Below, piece after piece: positions 6,756 through 14,358 of a stretch of 17,970 nucleotides of DNA (positions are counted from its first letter, which is position 1; every line of letters starts with the position of its first letter). Location: positions 1-17,970 of the forward strand of contig JAQICW010000605.1 in the NCBI GenBank assembly GCA_027858355.1. The letters run 5' to 3'. Source of the DNA: Desulfobacula sp. (GTDB lineage Bacteria > Desulfobacterota > Desulfobacteria > Desulfobacterales > Desulfobacteraceae). Under the pieces are notes generated by a model that searched no databases, was not told the DNA's origin, and saw only the letters and a list, made by a program, of their open reading frames with translations. Both the position numbers and the translations under genes were made by a program.

Positions 6756-9515
6756 TCAAGCTATTGTGTCTGTTGTGCTCATGATCTTTCTGAGTACATA
6801 GGGCAAAATACCGCCGTTTTCAAAATAATCCACATCGACTTTGGTATCAAGCCTTGCAATTGCTTCAAATATAATTTCATTACCGTCTTTCTTTACGGCT
6901 TTTATCTGTAAAACTTTTTGCGGCTCCATGTCTTCAATTCCGGTGATGGAAAAGGATTCCGACCCATCCAGTCCGAGGCTTTCCCAGCTTTCATTCTCCA
7001 TAAATACCAGCGGTAAGACTCCCATTCCGACAAGATTGCTTCTGTGGATACGTTCAAGCGACTGAACTATCACAGCTTTTATTCCCAGAAGGCCGGTTCC
7101 TTTAGCAGCCCAGTCCCTGGAAGAACCGGTTCCGTATTCCTTTCCCCCCATCACGATCAAGTCAATGCCCTGATCCATATATGACATGGCCGCATCATAG
7201 ATATACATTTCCTCTTGACCCGGAAACTTTATTGTGAAACTGCCCTCTTTGGGCGATACGAGTTTGTTTTTTATCCTTATATTGCCAAAGGTTCCCCGCA
7301 TCATGACTTCATGATTGCCTCTCCTGGAACCGTATGAGTTAAAGTTTTCTTTCTCGACACCATGTTCAATCAGGTGTTTTCCAGCAGGATAATCTTCGGG
7401 AATAGCCCCGGCCGGTGATATGTGATCTGTGGTAACGGTATCCGCCAGCATCAGAAGTGCACGAGAATTCTTTAAATCGGAAGGCCTTTTTAACCCCGAG
7501 GTAAAATTATCAAAATAGGGCGGCTTTCTTATATATGTGGAATGTGTATCCCATGCAAATGTCGTACTTTTCGTAATGTCAAGATCCTGCCATAATGGAT
7601 CACCGTCAAAAATCCTGGCATATTCTTTTTGATAAAATTTTGGTTTCACATGATTTTTTACCAGTATTTCAATATCCTGCGATGACGGCCATAAGTCTTC
7701 GAGATAGACAGGATCTCCCTTGTCATCAAACGAAACCGGCTCTTTTGTTAAATCAATATCAATTCTTCCGGCAAGGGCAAAAGCAATCACCAGCATGGGG
7801 GAAGCCAGGTAGTTTGCCTTGATACTCTGGTGTATTCTTGCCTCAAAATTTCTATTACCCGAAAGAACGGATGCAACCGTGAGATCGTTAGCAACAATGA
7901 CCTTTTCAATCTCAGGGTTGAGAGGGCCGCTGTTTCCGATGCAGGTTGTGCATCCAAAACCAGCCACATGAAACCCCAGCGCTTCAAGGTAGACCATGAG
8001 ATTTGCGTCAATCAGATAGTCTACAACAACACGGGAACCGGGAGCAAAGGAGGTTTTTACTACAGGATTTGTCTTTATTCCCTTTTCAACGGCTTTTTTC
8101 GCCAGAAGACCCGCCCCTATCATGGCAGATGGATTGGATGTGTTTGTACAGGATGTAATAGCGGCGATCACAATACTGCCGTCGCCAAGATCCACGGTTT
8201 CTTTGCCGAGATTGACGGCATATGTATGGGTACTCACCGGCTTGCAGATTTTGGACCGTATGGCCTGACAGCCGGATTCATCATGAAATTTAGATATCGG
8301 GATCACATCCTCATCCGCATCATATTCACATCCGATGATTCCTGCAAAACTCTTTTTTACAACATCCAGGCAAAGCCTTTGCTGGGGTTTTACCGGTCCG
8401 GCAATGGATGGTGTGATCGATGAAAGATCCAGTTCAATCACCTTTGTATATTCCGGTGTTTCCTTTCCCGTATAAAACAACCCTGTTTCTTTTGTATAAT
8501 ATTCCGTGATTTGGGCCTGTTCTTTTCTGTTTGTCATGCTCAGATATTCAATAGTTTTTTTATCCACCGGAAAAAATCCCATGGTTGCACCATATTCCGG
8601 CGCCATATTGGCAATAGTTGCCCTGTCCGGCACATTGAGCATCTCCATGCCCGGTCCGAAAAACTCAACAAATTTTTCAACCACATTAAGCTTTCTTAAA
8701 CGCTCGGTTATGGTAAGCACCAGATCCGTAGCGGTTATACCAGCGCCAGGGCTTCCCGTCATTTTTACCCCGATGACTTCAGGAATAGACATATAATATG
8801 GCTGACCCAGCATCACGGCTTCAGCTTCTATCCCTCCCACACCCCAGCCAAGTACACCCAGCCCGTTTATCATGGTCGTGTGAGAATCAGTACCCACCAG
8901 GGTATCTGGATAGGCCAGCGTTTTTTGCCCGCTTCTATGGGTTGTGATCACCTGGCCGAGATATTCAAGATTCACTTGATGACATATCCCTGAACCCGGT
9001 GGAACCACCTTGAAATTATCGAAACTCTGCTGCGCCCATTTCAGCAGGCTGTATCTTTCTTTGTTTCTTAAAAATTCTTTTGCCATATTTTTTGATAATG
9101 CATCGGTTGTGCCGGAAAAATCGATCTTCACGGAATGATCAATGATGAGATCGACCGGAACCAGGGGATTGATTGCATTTGGATCGCCGCCCAGGTCTTT
9201 TACGGCATCCCGCATAGCCGCCAGATCGACGACCGCAGGCACACCGGTAAAATCCTGCATCAGAACACGGGCGGGATGATAGGGTATTTCGACAGGATTC
9301 TCATAGGTTTGTTTCCATTCGGCAATATTTTTCAAATCTTCCCATCGGACAATTGTCCCGTCCAGTTTGCGTAAAAGATTTTCAACCAGAATTCTTATGG
9401 AAAATGGAAGCCTGCCAATATCGGCTATCTGTTTTTTCTCGAGCAGGGTTATATCTGATACTGTGTAGTCGGTCCCCTTAATTTTAATCTGCCTTATAAA
9501 GTCTTTTGGATTCAT
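6756..9515 (-). CDS. acnA: Aconitate hydratase, AcnA type
   Basis: The 919-residue monomeric aconitase interconverts citrate and isocitrate using a [4Fe-4S] cluster. The cluster cysteines are C456 in AAITSCTNTSNP and C522/C525 in GFGCTTCIGNSG. Other hallmarks are VGTDSHTTMINGLGVLGWGVGG (207-228), ADTVTTDHISPAG (691-703), the swivelling domain NSYGSRRGNHEVMMRGTFGN (726-745) and GGKEYGTGSSRDWAAKG (790-806). I place the start at 9515 because AAAGGAG precedes that ATG by a normal distance; an in-frame ATG at 9551 would add 12 residues but has only a weak site. The gene is upstream of citrate synthase in a two-gene operon. Length and motifs are complete, with no sign of damage. IRP-type RNA binding is possible for the family but not shown here. 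Confidence 0.96.
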   Translation of the reverse strand: MNPKDFIRQIKIKGTDYTVSDITLLEKKQIADIGRLPFSIRILVENLLRKLDGTIVRWEDLKNIAEWKQTYENPVEIPYHPARVLMQDFTGVPAVVDLAAMRDAVKDLGGDPNAINPLVPVDLIIDHSVKIDFSGTTDALSKNMAKEFLRNKERYSLLKWAQQSFDNFKVVPPGSGICHQVNLEYLGQVITTHRSGQKTLAYPDTLVGTDSHTTMINGLGVLGWGVGGIEAEAVMLGQPYYMSIPEVIGVKMTGSPGAGITATDLVLTITERLRKLNVVEKFVEFFGPGMEMLNVPDRATIANMAPEYGATMGFFPVDKKTIEYLSMTNRKEQAQITEYYTKETGLFYTGKETPEYTKVIELDLSSITPSIAGPVKPQQRLCLDVVKKSFAGIIGCEYDADEDVIPISKFHDESGCQAIRSKICKPVSTHTYAVNLGKETVDLGDGSIVIAAITSCTNTSNPSAMIGAGLLAKKAVEKGIKTNPVVKTSFAPGSRVVVDYLIDANLMVYLEALGFHVAGFGCTTCIGNSGPLNPEIEKVIVANDLTVASVLSGNRNFEARIHQSIKANYLASPMLVIAFALAGRIDIDLTKEPVSFDDKGDPVYLEDLWPSSQDIEILVKNHVKPKFYQKEYARIFDGDPLWQDLDITKSTTFAWDTHSTYIRKPPYFDNFTSGLKRPSDLKNSRALLMLADTVTTDHISPAGAIPEDYPAGKHLIEHGVEKENFNSYGSRRGNHEVMMRGTFGNIRIKNKLVSPKEGSFTIKFPGQEEMYIYDAAMSYMDQGIDLIVMGGKEYGTGSSRDWAAKGTGLLGIKAVIVQSLERIHRSNLVGMGVLPLVFMENESWESLGLDGSESFSITGIEDMEPQKVLQIKAVKKDGNEIIFEAIARLDTKVDVDYFENGGILPYVLRKIMSTTDTIA

Positions 9516-9657
9516 GATAGAACTCTCCTTTAAAAATTCATTATGTTTCACTCTCTGTCATTTATCACATAAAATCCTTACATTAAAAGCTTTTTTACTG
9601 CTGCTGGCTGTCAATCCAATTGATCAACAAAAGTCCTGTTATATACCATCGGTTATA

Positions 9658-9990
9658 TTACTGTTGGTCTTTTCCAGGGATGGGTACAGGGCTATAAGTT
9701 TCAAAGTCACCAGTGCCATAAAATCGGACGGGTTTGTCTATGTCATCTACCACCGTGATGTTGTAAAATGCACCGGGCGCACTGGTTTTAGCTTCTGTTA
9801 GGGTAGCCTGCCAGAGTTTCCAGGCGTATCGCCAGGCCGTGACATCTGAGGTCAATGGTTCCGTTTCTGCCGGAGGGGAATACCCATCCTCTATCCCGGT
9901 TTCTGTCTGTTTTTGATATTTTACTCGAAATCCTTTGGGTTTCCGGACCCACCCAGCCTCGATGATTTTCATTCCATCGGTAATTTTCAT
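9658..9990 (-). CDS. Small protein of unknown function (110 aa)
   Basis: I do not recognise this 110-residue protein. It has no signal peptide, membrane segment or cysteine. The composition is mixed with several Trp and Tyr (AWRYAWKLWQATLTEAK at about 52-68) and a proline-rich C-terminus. Translation is well supported: AAGGAG lies 6 bases before the ATG at 9990. It is transcribed in the same direction as aconitase, 142 bases upstream of it, and starts beside an inverted repeat. It could be a lineage-specific gene or the relic of an accessory element. No function can be assigned. Confidence 0.65.
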   Translation of the reverse strand: MKITDGMKIIEAGWVRKPKGFRVKYQKQTETGIEDGYSPPAETEPLTSDVTAWRYAWKLWQATLTEAKTSAPGAFYNITVVDDIDKPVRFYGTGDFETYSPVPIPGKDQQ

Positions 9991-10008
9991 TATTGCTCCT
10001 TGTTATAT

Positions 10009-10100
10009 ATGAAAGTAGTGGGATTTGAGTTGTGAGTAGTGAGATTGGAATATTGCAATTTTTTTCTCATAACTCATATCTCACTACTCATAACTTTCAT
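10009..10100. repeat. Imperfect inverted repeat, 92 bases, intergenic
   Basis: ATGAAAGT (10009-10016) is the exact reverse complement of ACTTTCAT (10093-10100). Inside, TGAGTAGTGAGAT (10033-10045) matches ATCTCACTACTCA (10078-10090). Both arms are built of short GAGT(A/T)(G/A)TGAG-like units. The structure fills most of the gap between the small unknown gene and the mscS-like gene. It lacks a T run, so it is not an obvious terminator; a dispersed intergenic repeat (REP- or MITE-like) is more likely. Confidence 0.6.
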
Positions 10101-10109
10101 GTTTTGTTG

Positions 10110-10123
10110 TGCCCGCCAGGGCA
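10110..10123 (-). other. Small GC-rich hairpin after the mscS-like stop codon
   Basis: TGCCC (10110-10114) pairs with GGGCA (10119-10123) around GCCA, seven bases beyond the stop of the MscS-like gene on the minus strand. No T run follows on that strand, so it is at best a weak or factor-assisted terminator, or an mRNA 3'-end stabiliser. Confidence 0.3.
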
Positions 10124-10129
10124 TGGGGG

Positions 10130-11008
10130 TTATACAGTTTCATCATAAGGGTTCTGACTGCTGAATACAGGTTGCGCCTTCCCGATCGATTGACTTATTT
10201 CACTCATCTGCAATTCATTGGATTCTATGTGCAGATCCAACTGCGGAAAGGCGAATTGGATACCTTCTCTGTCAAATCGGAGCTTGGTTTTTTCCAGCAA
10301 ATCACAACGAGCAAACCAAAAATCCTTGTTGGCCACCCAGCAACGCCCACCCAGATCAACGCTGTTAGTGGCCAGGTTCATGACATACACCACAGGGCTT
10401 GGCTTGATTTTCACCCTTGAATCTTCAATCATAATCTTTTCTAACGTCTGTTTTGCTTTCAGCAGATCTTGATCGTAACGGATGCTTACGTTAATCTTTA
10501 CACGGCGGGTCTGGGTAAAATGATAGTTGATGATGATTTCATTGAGAATTTGGCGGTTGGGCACAAAAAATGTTTTCCCATCAAAGGTTTTCATTCTGGT
10601 ATTGAGAAATGTGATGGCTTCCACTTTACCCAGTAAATCACCAGCCTTGACATTGTTTCCGACCTTAAAAGGCAGGGTTGGGAGGAATGGCCGCAAAAAG
10701 ACCATGGTACCGATAACAATCAAAGCAATAATGGCCACCAGGCGGAACAAGATGACAGGCTGAGCACCTAACTGCACTGCGGTGCCCATTATTGTGATGG
10801 CGATAACAATGATGTAAATTGAATTACACGCAAGCGGTGCAGCCTTACTTTTCGGATACAGTCTTCGCATTCCCTGACTTAATCTTTTGTGAATCCATCT
10901 TGCGGCCAAGAGACCGCTGATCAATACTATCAGCGCCACCACGAGTTCTGTACCGTGGTTTGCCATTGTTTCACCGAGTATCTGAAGCCGGGACATCTCA
11001 TTTTGCAT
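10130..11008 (-). CDS. MscS-family small-conductance mechanosensitive channel-like protein
   Basis: I start this 292-residue protein at 11008, where AAGGAG precedes the ATG; the longer frame to 11110 has no ribosome site. Three hydrophobic segments lie at about 19-37, 61-80 and 87-108, followed by the MscS beta-domain signature VKAGDLLGKVEAITFLNTRMKT...DGKTFFVPNRQIL (120-155) and a mixed alpha/beta C-terminus. Family members are inner-membrane heptamers that release solutes on osmotic downshock. The pore region is unusual. Instead of the Gly/Ala-rich TM3 pattern ending in LSN..AG, it reads TMVFLRPFLPTLPFKVGNN (101-119), so conductance and gating may differ from E. coli MscS. The gene stands alone, divergent from the TVP38 operon. 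Confidence 0.85.
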   Translation of the reverse strand: MQNEMSRLQILGETMANHGTELVVALIVLISGLLAARWIHKRLSQGMRRLYPKSKAAPLACNSIYIIVIAITIMGTAVQLGAQPVILFRLVAIIALIVIGTMVFLRPFLPTLPFKVGNNVKAGDLLGKVEAITFLNTRMKTFDGKTFFVPNRQILNEIIINYHFTQTRRVKINVSIRYDQDLLKAKQTLEKIMIEDSRVKIKPSPVVYVMNLATNSVDLGGRCWVANKDFWFARCDLLEKTKLRFDREGIQFAFPQLDLHIESNELQMSEISQSIGKAQPVFSSQNPYDETV

Positions 11009-11321
11009 TGATTGTATTCTCCTTAAAATATGATAATATTTATCTCTTTTCTTAAGCCAATTAGCTTCAACACATTTTCTCATTAAAAAACGTGCCCTGT
11101 GGAGGATCACCCATAAATCAATTAGTCGGGGTGATAGTTAAAACCTTACAAATAGCTTGAGTATTTTTATCTTTTCCCGATGAGATTTCTTTGAAATGTG
11201 CTTTTGCCTGCACAGCAGTTGCCAGGGTGTTTATTAAATTTTAATGTAAGGTATGGTGTCTTGAGACGACATAGTAATCACATATAGAAATAATAGGATT
11301 TATTAATTGAGGAGCGATTTT
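11009..11321. other. Divergent intergenic region between mscS-like and TVP38 genes
   Basis: About 310 bases separate the two divergent starts. It contains the candidate promoter at 11261-11288 and the ribosome sites of both genes. I see no convincing coding frame, RNA gene or strong hairpin in it. Confidence 0.5.
11261..11288 (+). promoter_or_regulatory. Candidate sigma70 promoter of the TVP38-DUF547-flavoprotein operon
   Basis: TTGAGA (11261-11266, five of six) and TATAGA (11283-11288, four of six) are separated by 16 bases and lie 33 bases before the ATG at 11322. This is the best match in the divergent gap, but it is not verified. Confidence 0.4.
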
Positions 11322-12008
11322 ATGAAAACAGATTTATCTAAATTTATTATTGCGGGAGTCCTTATAGCGGTCATTGTTTTATTTTTTGTGTTTGATATGA
11401 AACAATATTTCGCCCTGGAATATATCAAGGCCCAGCAGGATGCCTTAAATGTTTATTATCAGAACAACACCCTGTTAACCATTGCTGTTTATATGCTCAT
11501 TTACAGTGTTGTTACCGCCCTTTCCCTGCCGGGTGCCGCAGTCATGACCCTGGTGGGTGGAGGACTTTTCGGTTTGCTGGTCGGCACTGTGGTGGTATCC
11601 TTTGCCAGCACCATTGGTGCTACACTGGCCTTTATTGTATCCCGGTTGCTCTTACGCGACTGGGTACAGACAAAATTTGGTGATAAATTACAAGCCATCA
11701 ATGACGGGATTGAAGCAGACGGGGCCTTTTACCTGTTTACTCTGCGGCTTGTGCCGGCTTTCCCCTTTTTCATCATCAACCTGGTTATGGGTTTGACACC
11801 CATCAAGACCATCCAGTTTTACCTGGCAAGCCAGATTGGCATGCTGGCAGGGACAATTGTTTACGTCAATGCGGGTACACAATTGAGTAAAATCGATTCC
11901 CTCAAGGGGATTTTATCTCCCGGATTGCTGATATCATTTATACTCCTGGGTATTTTCCCTATCCTGGCTAAAAAAGGGCTTAAAATTATTAAAAGAAAAA
12001 AAGGATAG
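11322..12008 (+). CDS. TVP38/TMEM64 (DedA-like/VTT domain) membrane protein
   Basis: I start this 228-residue integral membrane protein at ATG 11322, with GAGGAG 8 bases upstream; a TTG start at 11307 would swallow that ribosome site. An N-terminal helix (8-25) is followed by the VTT/SNARE-associated domain: ALSLPGAAVMTLVGGGLFG (66-84), a Gly/Ser-rich helix, then LRLVPAFPFFIINLVMGLTPI (141-161), with the family's Arg-Pro-Phe-Pro and Asn-Gly positions. VTT-domain proteins have re-entrant helices and are linked to lipid scrambling or ion/proton-coupled transport; the substrate here is unknown. It is the first gene of a tight operon, with the DUF547 gene starting 3 bases after its stop. Its partnership with the flavoprotein reductase two genes on suggests a membrane redox role. 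Confidence 0.9.
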   Translation: MKTDLSKFIIAGVLIAVIVLFFVFDMKQYFALEYIKAQQDALNVYYQNNTLLTIAVYMLIYSVVTALSLPGAAVMTLVGGGLFGLLVGTVVVSFASTIGATLAFIVSRLLLRDWVQTKFGDKLQAINDGIEADGAFYLFTLRLVPAFPFFIINLVMGLTPIKTIQFYLASQIGMLAGTIVYVNAGTQLSKIDSLKGILSPGLLISFILLGIFPILAKKGLKIIKRKKG

Positions 12009-12011
12009 TCC

Positions 12012-12818
12012 ATGAAACTATTATCCATTATTTTTACTGCTATCATCCTGTTTAACACCCATGCCTTGGCAGAGTCATTTGATCATAAGCATACTATTTT
12101 AAATGATCTGTTGAAAAAGCATGTAAGCTGGAACCAGGCCAAAACAGCCTCAACCGTCAATTATAAAGGAATTTCAATAGACCGGAAAGCATTAAGAACT
12201 TACCTTGATTCGGTTTCTGCTGTTACCAAGCCGGAATTTACCAAATGGTCAAAAAATCAACAACTGGCTTTTTTAATAAACATATATAATGCCTTTACCA
12301 TCGAATTGATCCTGACAAAATATCCAAACCTGAAATCTATCAAGGATATTGGTTCGTTGTTTAAAAGCCCATGGAAAAAGAATTTTTTTACTCTTTTCGG
12401 GAAGAAAACAAATATAGATGAGATAGAGCACGGTCTTATCCGGCAAAAAGGAGTATACGATGACCCGCGCATACACCTGGCAATAGTGTGTGCTTCCATC
12501 GGCTGTCCAGCTTTGAGAAATGAAGCCTATACCACAGACAAAATAGACGGCCAGTTAGATGACAACATAAAGAGCTTTCTGTCAGATCGTACCCGAAACC
12601 GATACAACACATATACGAAGAAGTTGGAAGTGTCCAAAATATTTGACTGGTATAAGGAAGATTTTAATGCCGGTTATCATGGTATACAATCACTCCCGTT
12701 TTTTTTGGGCCAATATGCCAAGTTGCTGGCAGACAATCCAATCGATCAAGAAAAAATAAAACTGGAGATGGTTGATATCATCTATCTGGATTATGACTGG
12801 AGTTTAAATGACAACTAG
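12012..12818 (+). CDS. Exported DUF547-domain protein
   Basis: This 268-residue protein has a signal peptide (residues 2-20, cleavage after ALA). The DUF547 family is recognisable from AFLINIYNAFTIELILTKYP (about 84-103), IDEIEHGLIRQ, then DPRIHLAIVCASIGCPALRNEAYT and KIFDWYKEDF. The conserved His-Leu-Ala-x-x-Cys-x-x-x-x-Cys-Pro segment is intact. No biochemical function is established to my knowledge; the Cys/His pattern would fit a thiol enzyme, but that is speculation. The start lies 3 bases after the TVP38 stop, and the next gene begins 17 bases after this one ends, so all three are co-transcribed. The product should be periplasmic. Confidence 0.88.
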   Translation: MKLLSIIFTAIILFNTHALAESFDHKHTILNDLLKKHVSWNQAKTASTVNYKGISIDRKALRTYLDSVSAVTKPEFTKWSKNQQLAFLINIYNAFTIELILTKYPNLKSIKDIGSLFKSPWKKNFFTLFGKKTNIDEIEHGLIRQKGVYDDPRIHLAIVCASIGCPALRNEAYTTDKIDGQLDDNIKSFLSDRTRNRYNTYTKKLEVSKIFDWYKEDFNAGYHGIQSLPFFLGQYAKLLADNPIDQEKIKLEMVDIIYLDYDWSLNDN

Positions 12819-12835
12819 TGCAAAAGGAGAGAATC

Positions 12836-14293
12836 ATGAGTAACAACGAATACGATATCGGAGTAATTGGTGGTGGTGCCGCAGGCCTGACAATAGTTTC
12901 GGGTGCGGCCCAGCTTGGCGCCAGGGTCATCCTGATTGAACAGGAAAAAAAATTAGGGGGAGATTGTCTTCACTATGGCTGTGTTCCCAGTAAAACCCTG
13001 ATTAAGTCAGCCCATGTTTACCACCAGATGAAACAATCCCAAAATTACGGATTGCCTAAATTGGATATACCGCCAGTAGATTTCAGGCAAGTGGTAAAAC
13101 GTATCAAATCGGTGATCGATACCATCCAGGTGCATGATTCAGAAGAACGGTTCTGCGGCCTTGGTGCCAAGGTTGTTTTTGGACAGGCCCGATTTATCGA
13201 TACCCATAAAGTCAGTCTTGACGGAAAAATTATCTCTGCTGACAAATGGGTGATTGCCACGGGATCTTCACCGGTAGTACCCCCTATTGAAGGCCTGGCC
13301 GATACGCCACACCTGACCAATAAAGAGATTTTTTACATGGACAAGCTGCCAGCCTCTATGATCATTCTGGGTGCCGGGCCCATTGGTATTGAAATGGGTC
13401 AGGCTTTTAATAGACTTGGAACTCAAGTAACGGTAATTGACCGGGCAGCACAAATATTGGGTAAAGAAGATAAGGACATGGCTGACGGCGTAATGACGGT
13501 TATGTCAAAGGAAGGTGTTCAGTTTCTCCTGGAAGCTGCGATCACCCGGGTCAAAAACCTCAAAGATGCCCGGCAGGTTACCATTGTCGATGCCAATGGC
13601 ACATCACAAGATATAAAAGCTGAAGCCATCCTTGTATCCATGGGCCGTTCTCCCAATGTGGATGGCCTGGGGCTGGATGAAATTGGTATTAAATATGATC
13701 GCCGCGGAATCCAGGTTGACAATCGATTACGGACCAGCCACAAACACATTTATGCAGCCGGAGATGTCAATGGCGGATTCCAGTTTACCCATGCTGCCGG
13801 GTATGAGGGTGGAATTGTTATCAGCAACGCTGTTTTCCGGCTTCCCCGAAAAGTTGACTACACCTGGCTTCCATGGGTCACTTATACCGACCCGGAACTG
13901 GCCAGCATCGGCATGAACGAAACAGCGGCCAAAAAAGCAGGGTTGAAATACACGCTTTATACTGAAGCCTTTAAGGATAATGATCGCTCACTGGCAGAAG
14001 GAGAGATCACAGGGAAAATCAAGTTGCTCTTAGATGAAAAGGAAAAACCCCTGGGGGTCCAGATTTTGGGACCGGGTGCCGGCAATCTGATCAGTGAATG
14101 GGTTGCAGTGTTAAATGGAAACGTAAAATTATCCACTATTGCAGCAGCGATCCATCCCTATCCGACCATGGGTGAAATCAATAAACGGGTTGCGGGTTCC
14201 TATTTGTCTCCCAAAATTTTTTCTAAAACCATACAAAATGGACTTAAATTCTTCTTCAACTTGAAGGGTCGGGCCTGTAATTTGGATGAATAG
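12836..14293 (+). CDS. Pyridine nucleotide-disulfide oxidoreductase, MerA/Lpd-like flavoprotein
   Basis: This 485-residue protein starts at ATG 12836 after AAAGGAGAG; the GTG six codons earlier lies across the ribosome site. It shows FAD binding IGVIGGGAAGL (8-18), the redox disulfide C44-L-H-Y-G-C49 in GGDCLHYGCVPSK, the NAD(P)H Rossmann motif ILGAGPIGIEMGQAF (177-191), the FAD motif IYAAGDVNGG (305-314) and the dimerisation domain. In lipoamide dehydrogenase the C-terminal motif is HAHPT with a catalytic second His; here it is H440-P-Y442-P-T, so Tyr replaces that His, as in mercuric reductase. There is no C-terminal Cys pair and no N-terminal metal-binding domain, so classic mercuric reductase is unlikely. 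The natural acceptor is unknown. Clustering with TVP38 and DUF547 genes suggests a membrane-associated redox role. Confidence 0.9.
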   Translation: MSNNEYDIGVIGGGAAGLTIVSGAAQLGARVILIEQEKKLGGDCLHYGCVPSKTLIKSAHVYHQMKQSQNYGLPKLDIPPVDFRQVVKRIKSVIDTIQVHDSEERFCGLGAKVVFGQARFIDTHKVSLDGKIISADKWVIATGSSPVVPPIEGLADTPHLTNKEIFYMDKLPASMIILGAGPIGIEMGQAFNRLGTQVTVIDRAAQILGKEDKDMADGVMTVMSKEGVQFLLEAAITRVKNLKDARQVTIVDANGTSQDIKAEAILVSMGRSPNVDGLGLDEIGIKYDRRGIQVDNRLRTSHKHIYAAGDVNGGFQFTHAAGYEGGIVISNAVFRLPRKVDYTWLPWVTYTDPELASIGMNETAAKKAGLKYTLYTEAFKDNDRSLAEGEITGKIKLLLDEKEKPLGVQILGPGAGNLISEWVAVLNGNVKLSTIAAAIHPYPTMGEINKRVAGSYLSPKIFSKTIQNGLKFFFNLKGRACNLDE

Positions 14294-14329
14294 CCAAAAA
14301 ATATAAAAATCAGGAGCCTGAATTACAGG
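14274..14329. repeat. Inverted repeat spanning the flavoprotein gene end
   Basis: CCTGTAATT (14274-14282, the last codons of the flavoprotein) is exactly complementary to AATTACAGG (14321-14329), with a 38-base AT-rich spacer. It could form a long-loop hairpin between the operon and the hydrolase gene, as a weak terminator or processing site. It may also be chance. Confidence 0.3.
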
Positions 14330-14358
14330 TTACTTGAAACCCAGATAACGTATCGGAT

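Noticed and set aside
7830..8423. Long plus-strand ORF of 197 codons opposite aconitase
   Set aside because: It lies wholly antisense to a textbook aconitase, has no ribosome site and its translation shows no domain pattern; it reflects codon bias of acnA.
9516..9551. Upstream start for aconitase at 9551
   Set aside because: The ATG at 9515 has a clear AAAGGAG; the 12 added residues are not family-like and the farther ATG has only a weak site.
9610..9615. Perfect TTGACA on the minus strand before acnA
   Set aside because: No credible -10 box occurs 15-19 bases downstream on that strand, so I do not call a promoter.
11009..11110. N-terminal extension of the MscS-like protein to 11110
   Set aside because: The AAGGAG site is correctly placed for ATG 11008, and no site precedes 11110.
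12818..12835. GTG start of the flavoprotein overlapping the DUF547 stop
   Set aside because: The six extra codons are the ribosome site of the ATG at 12836.
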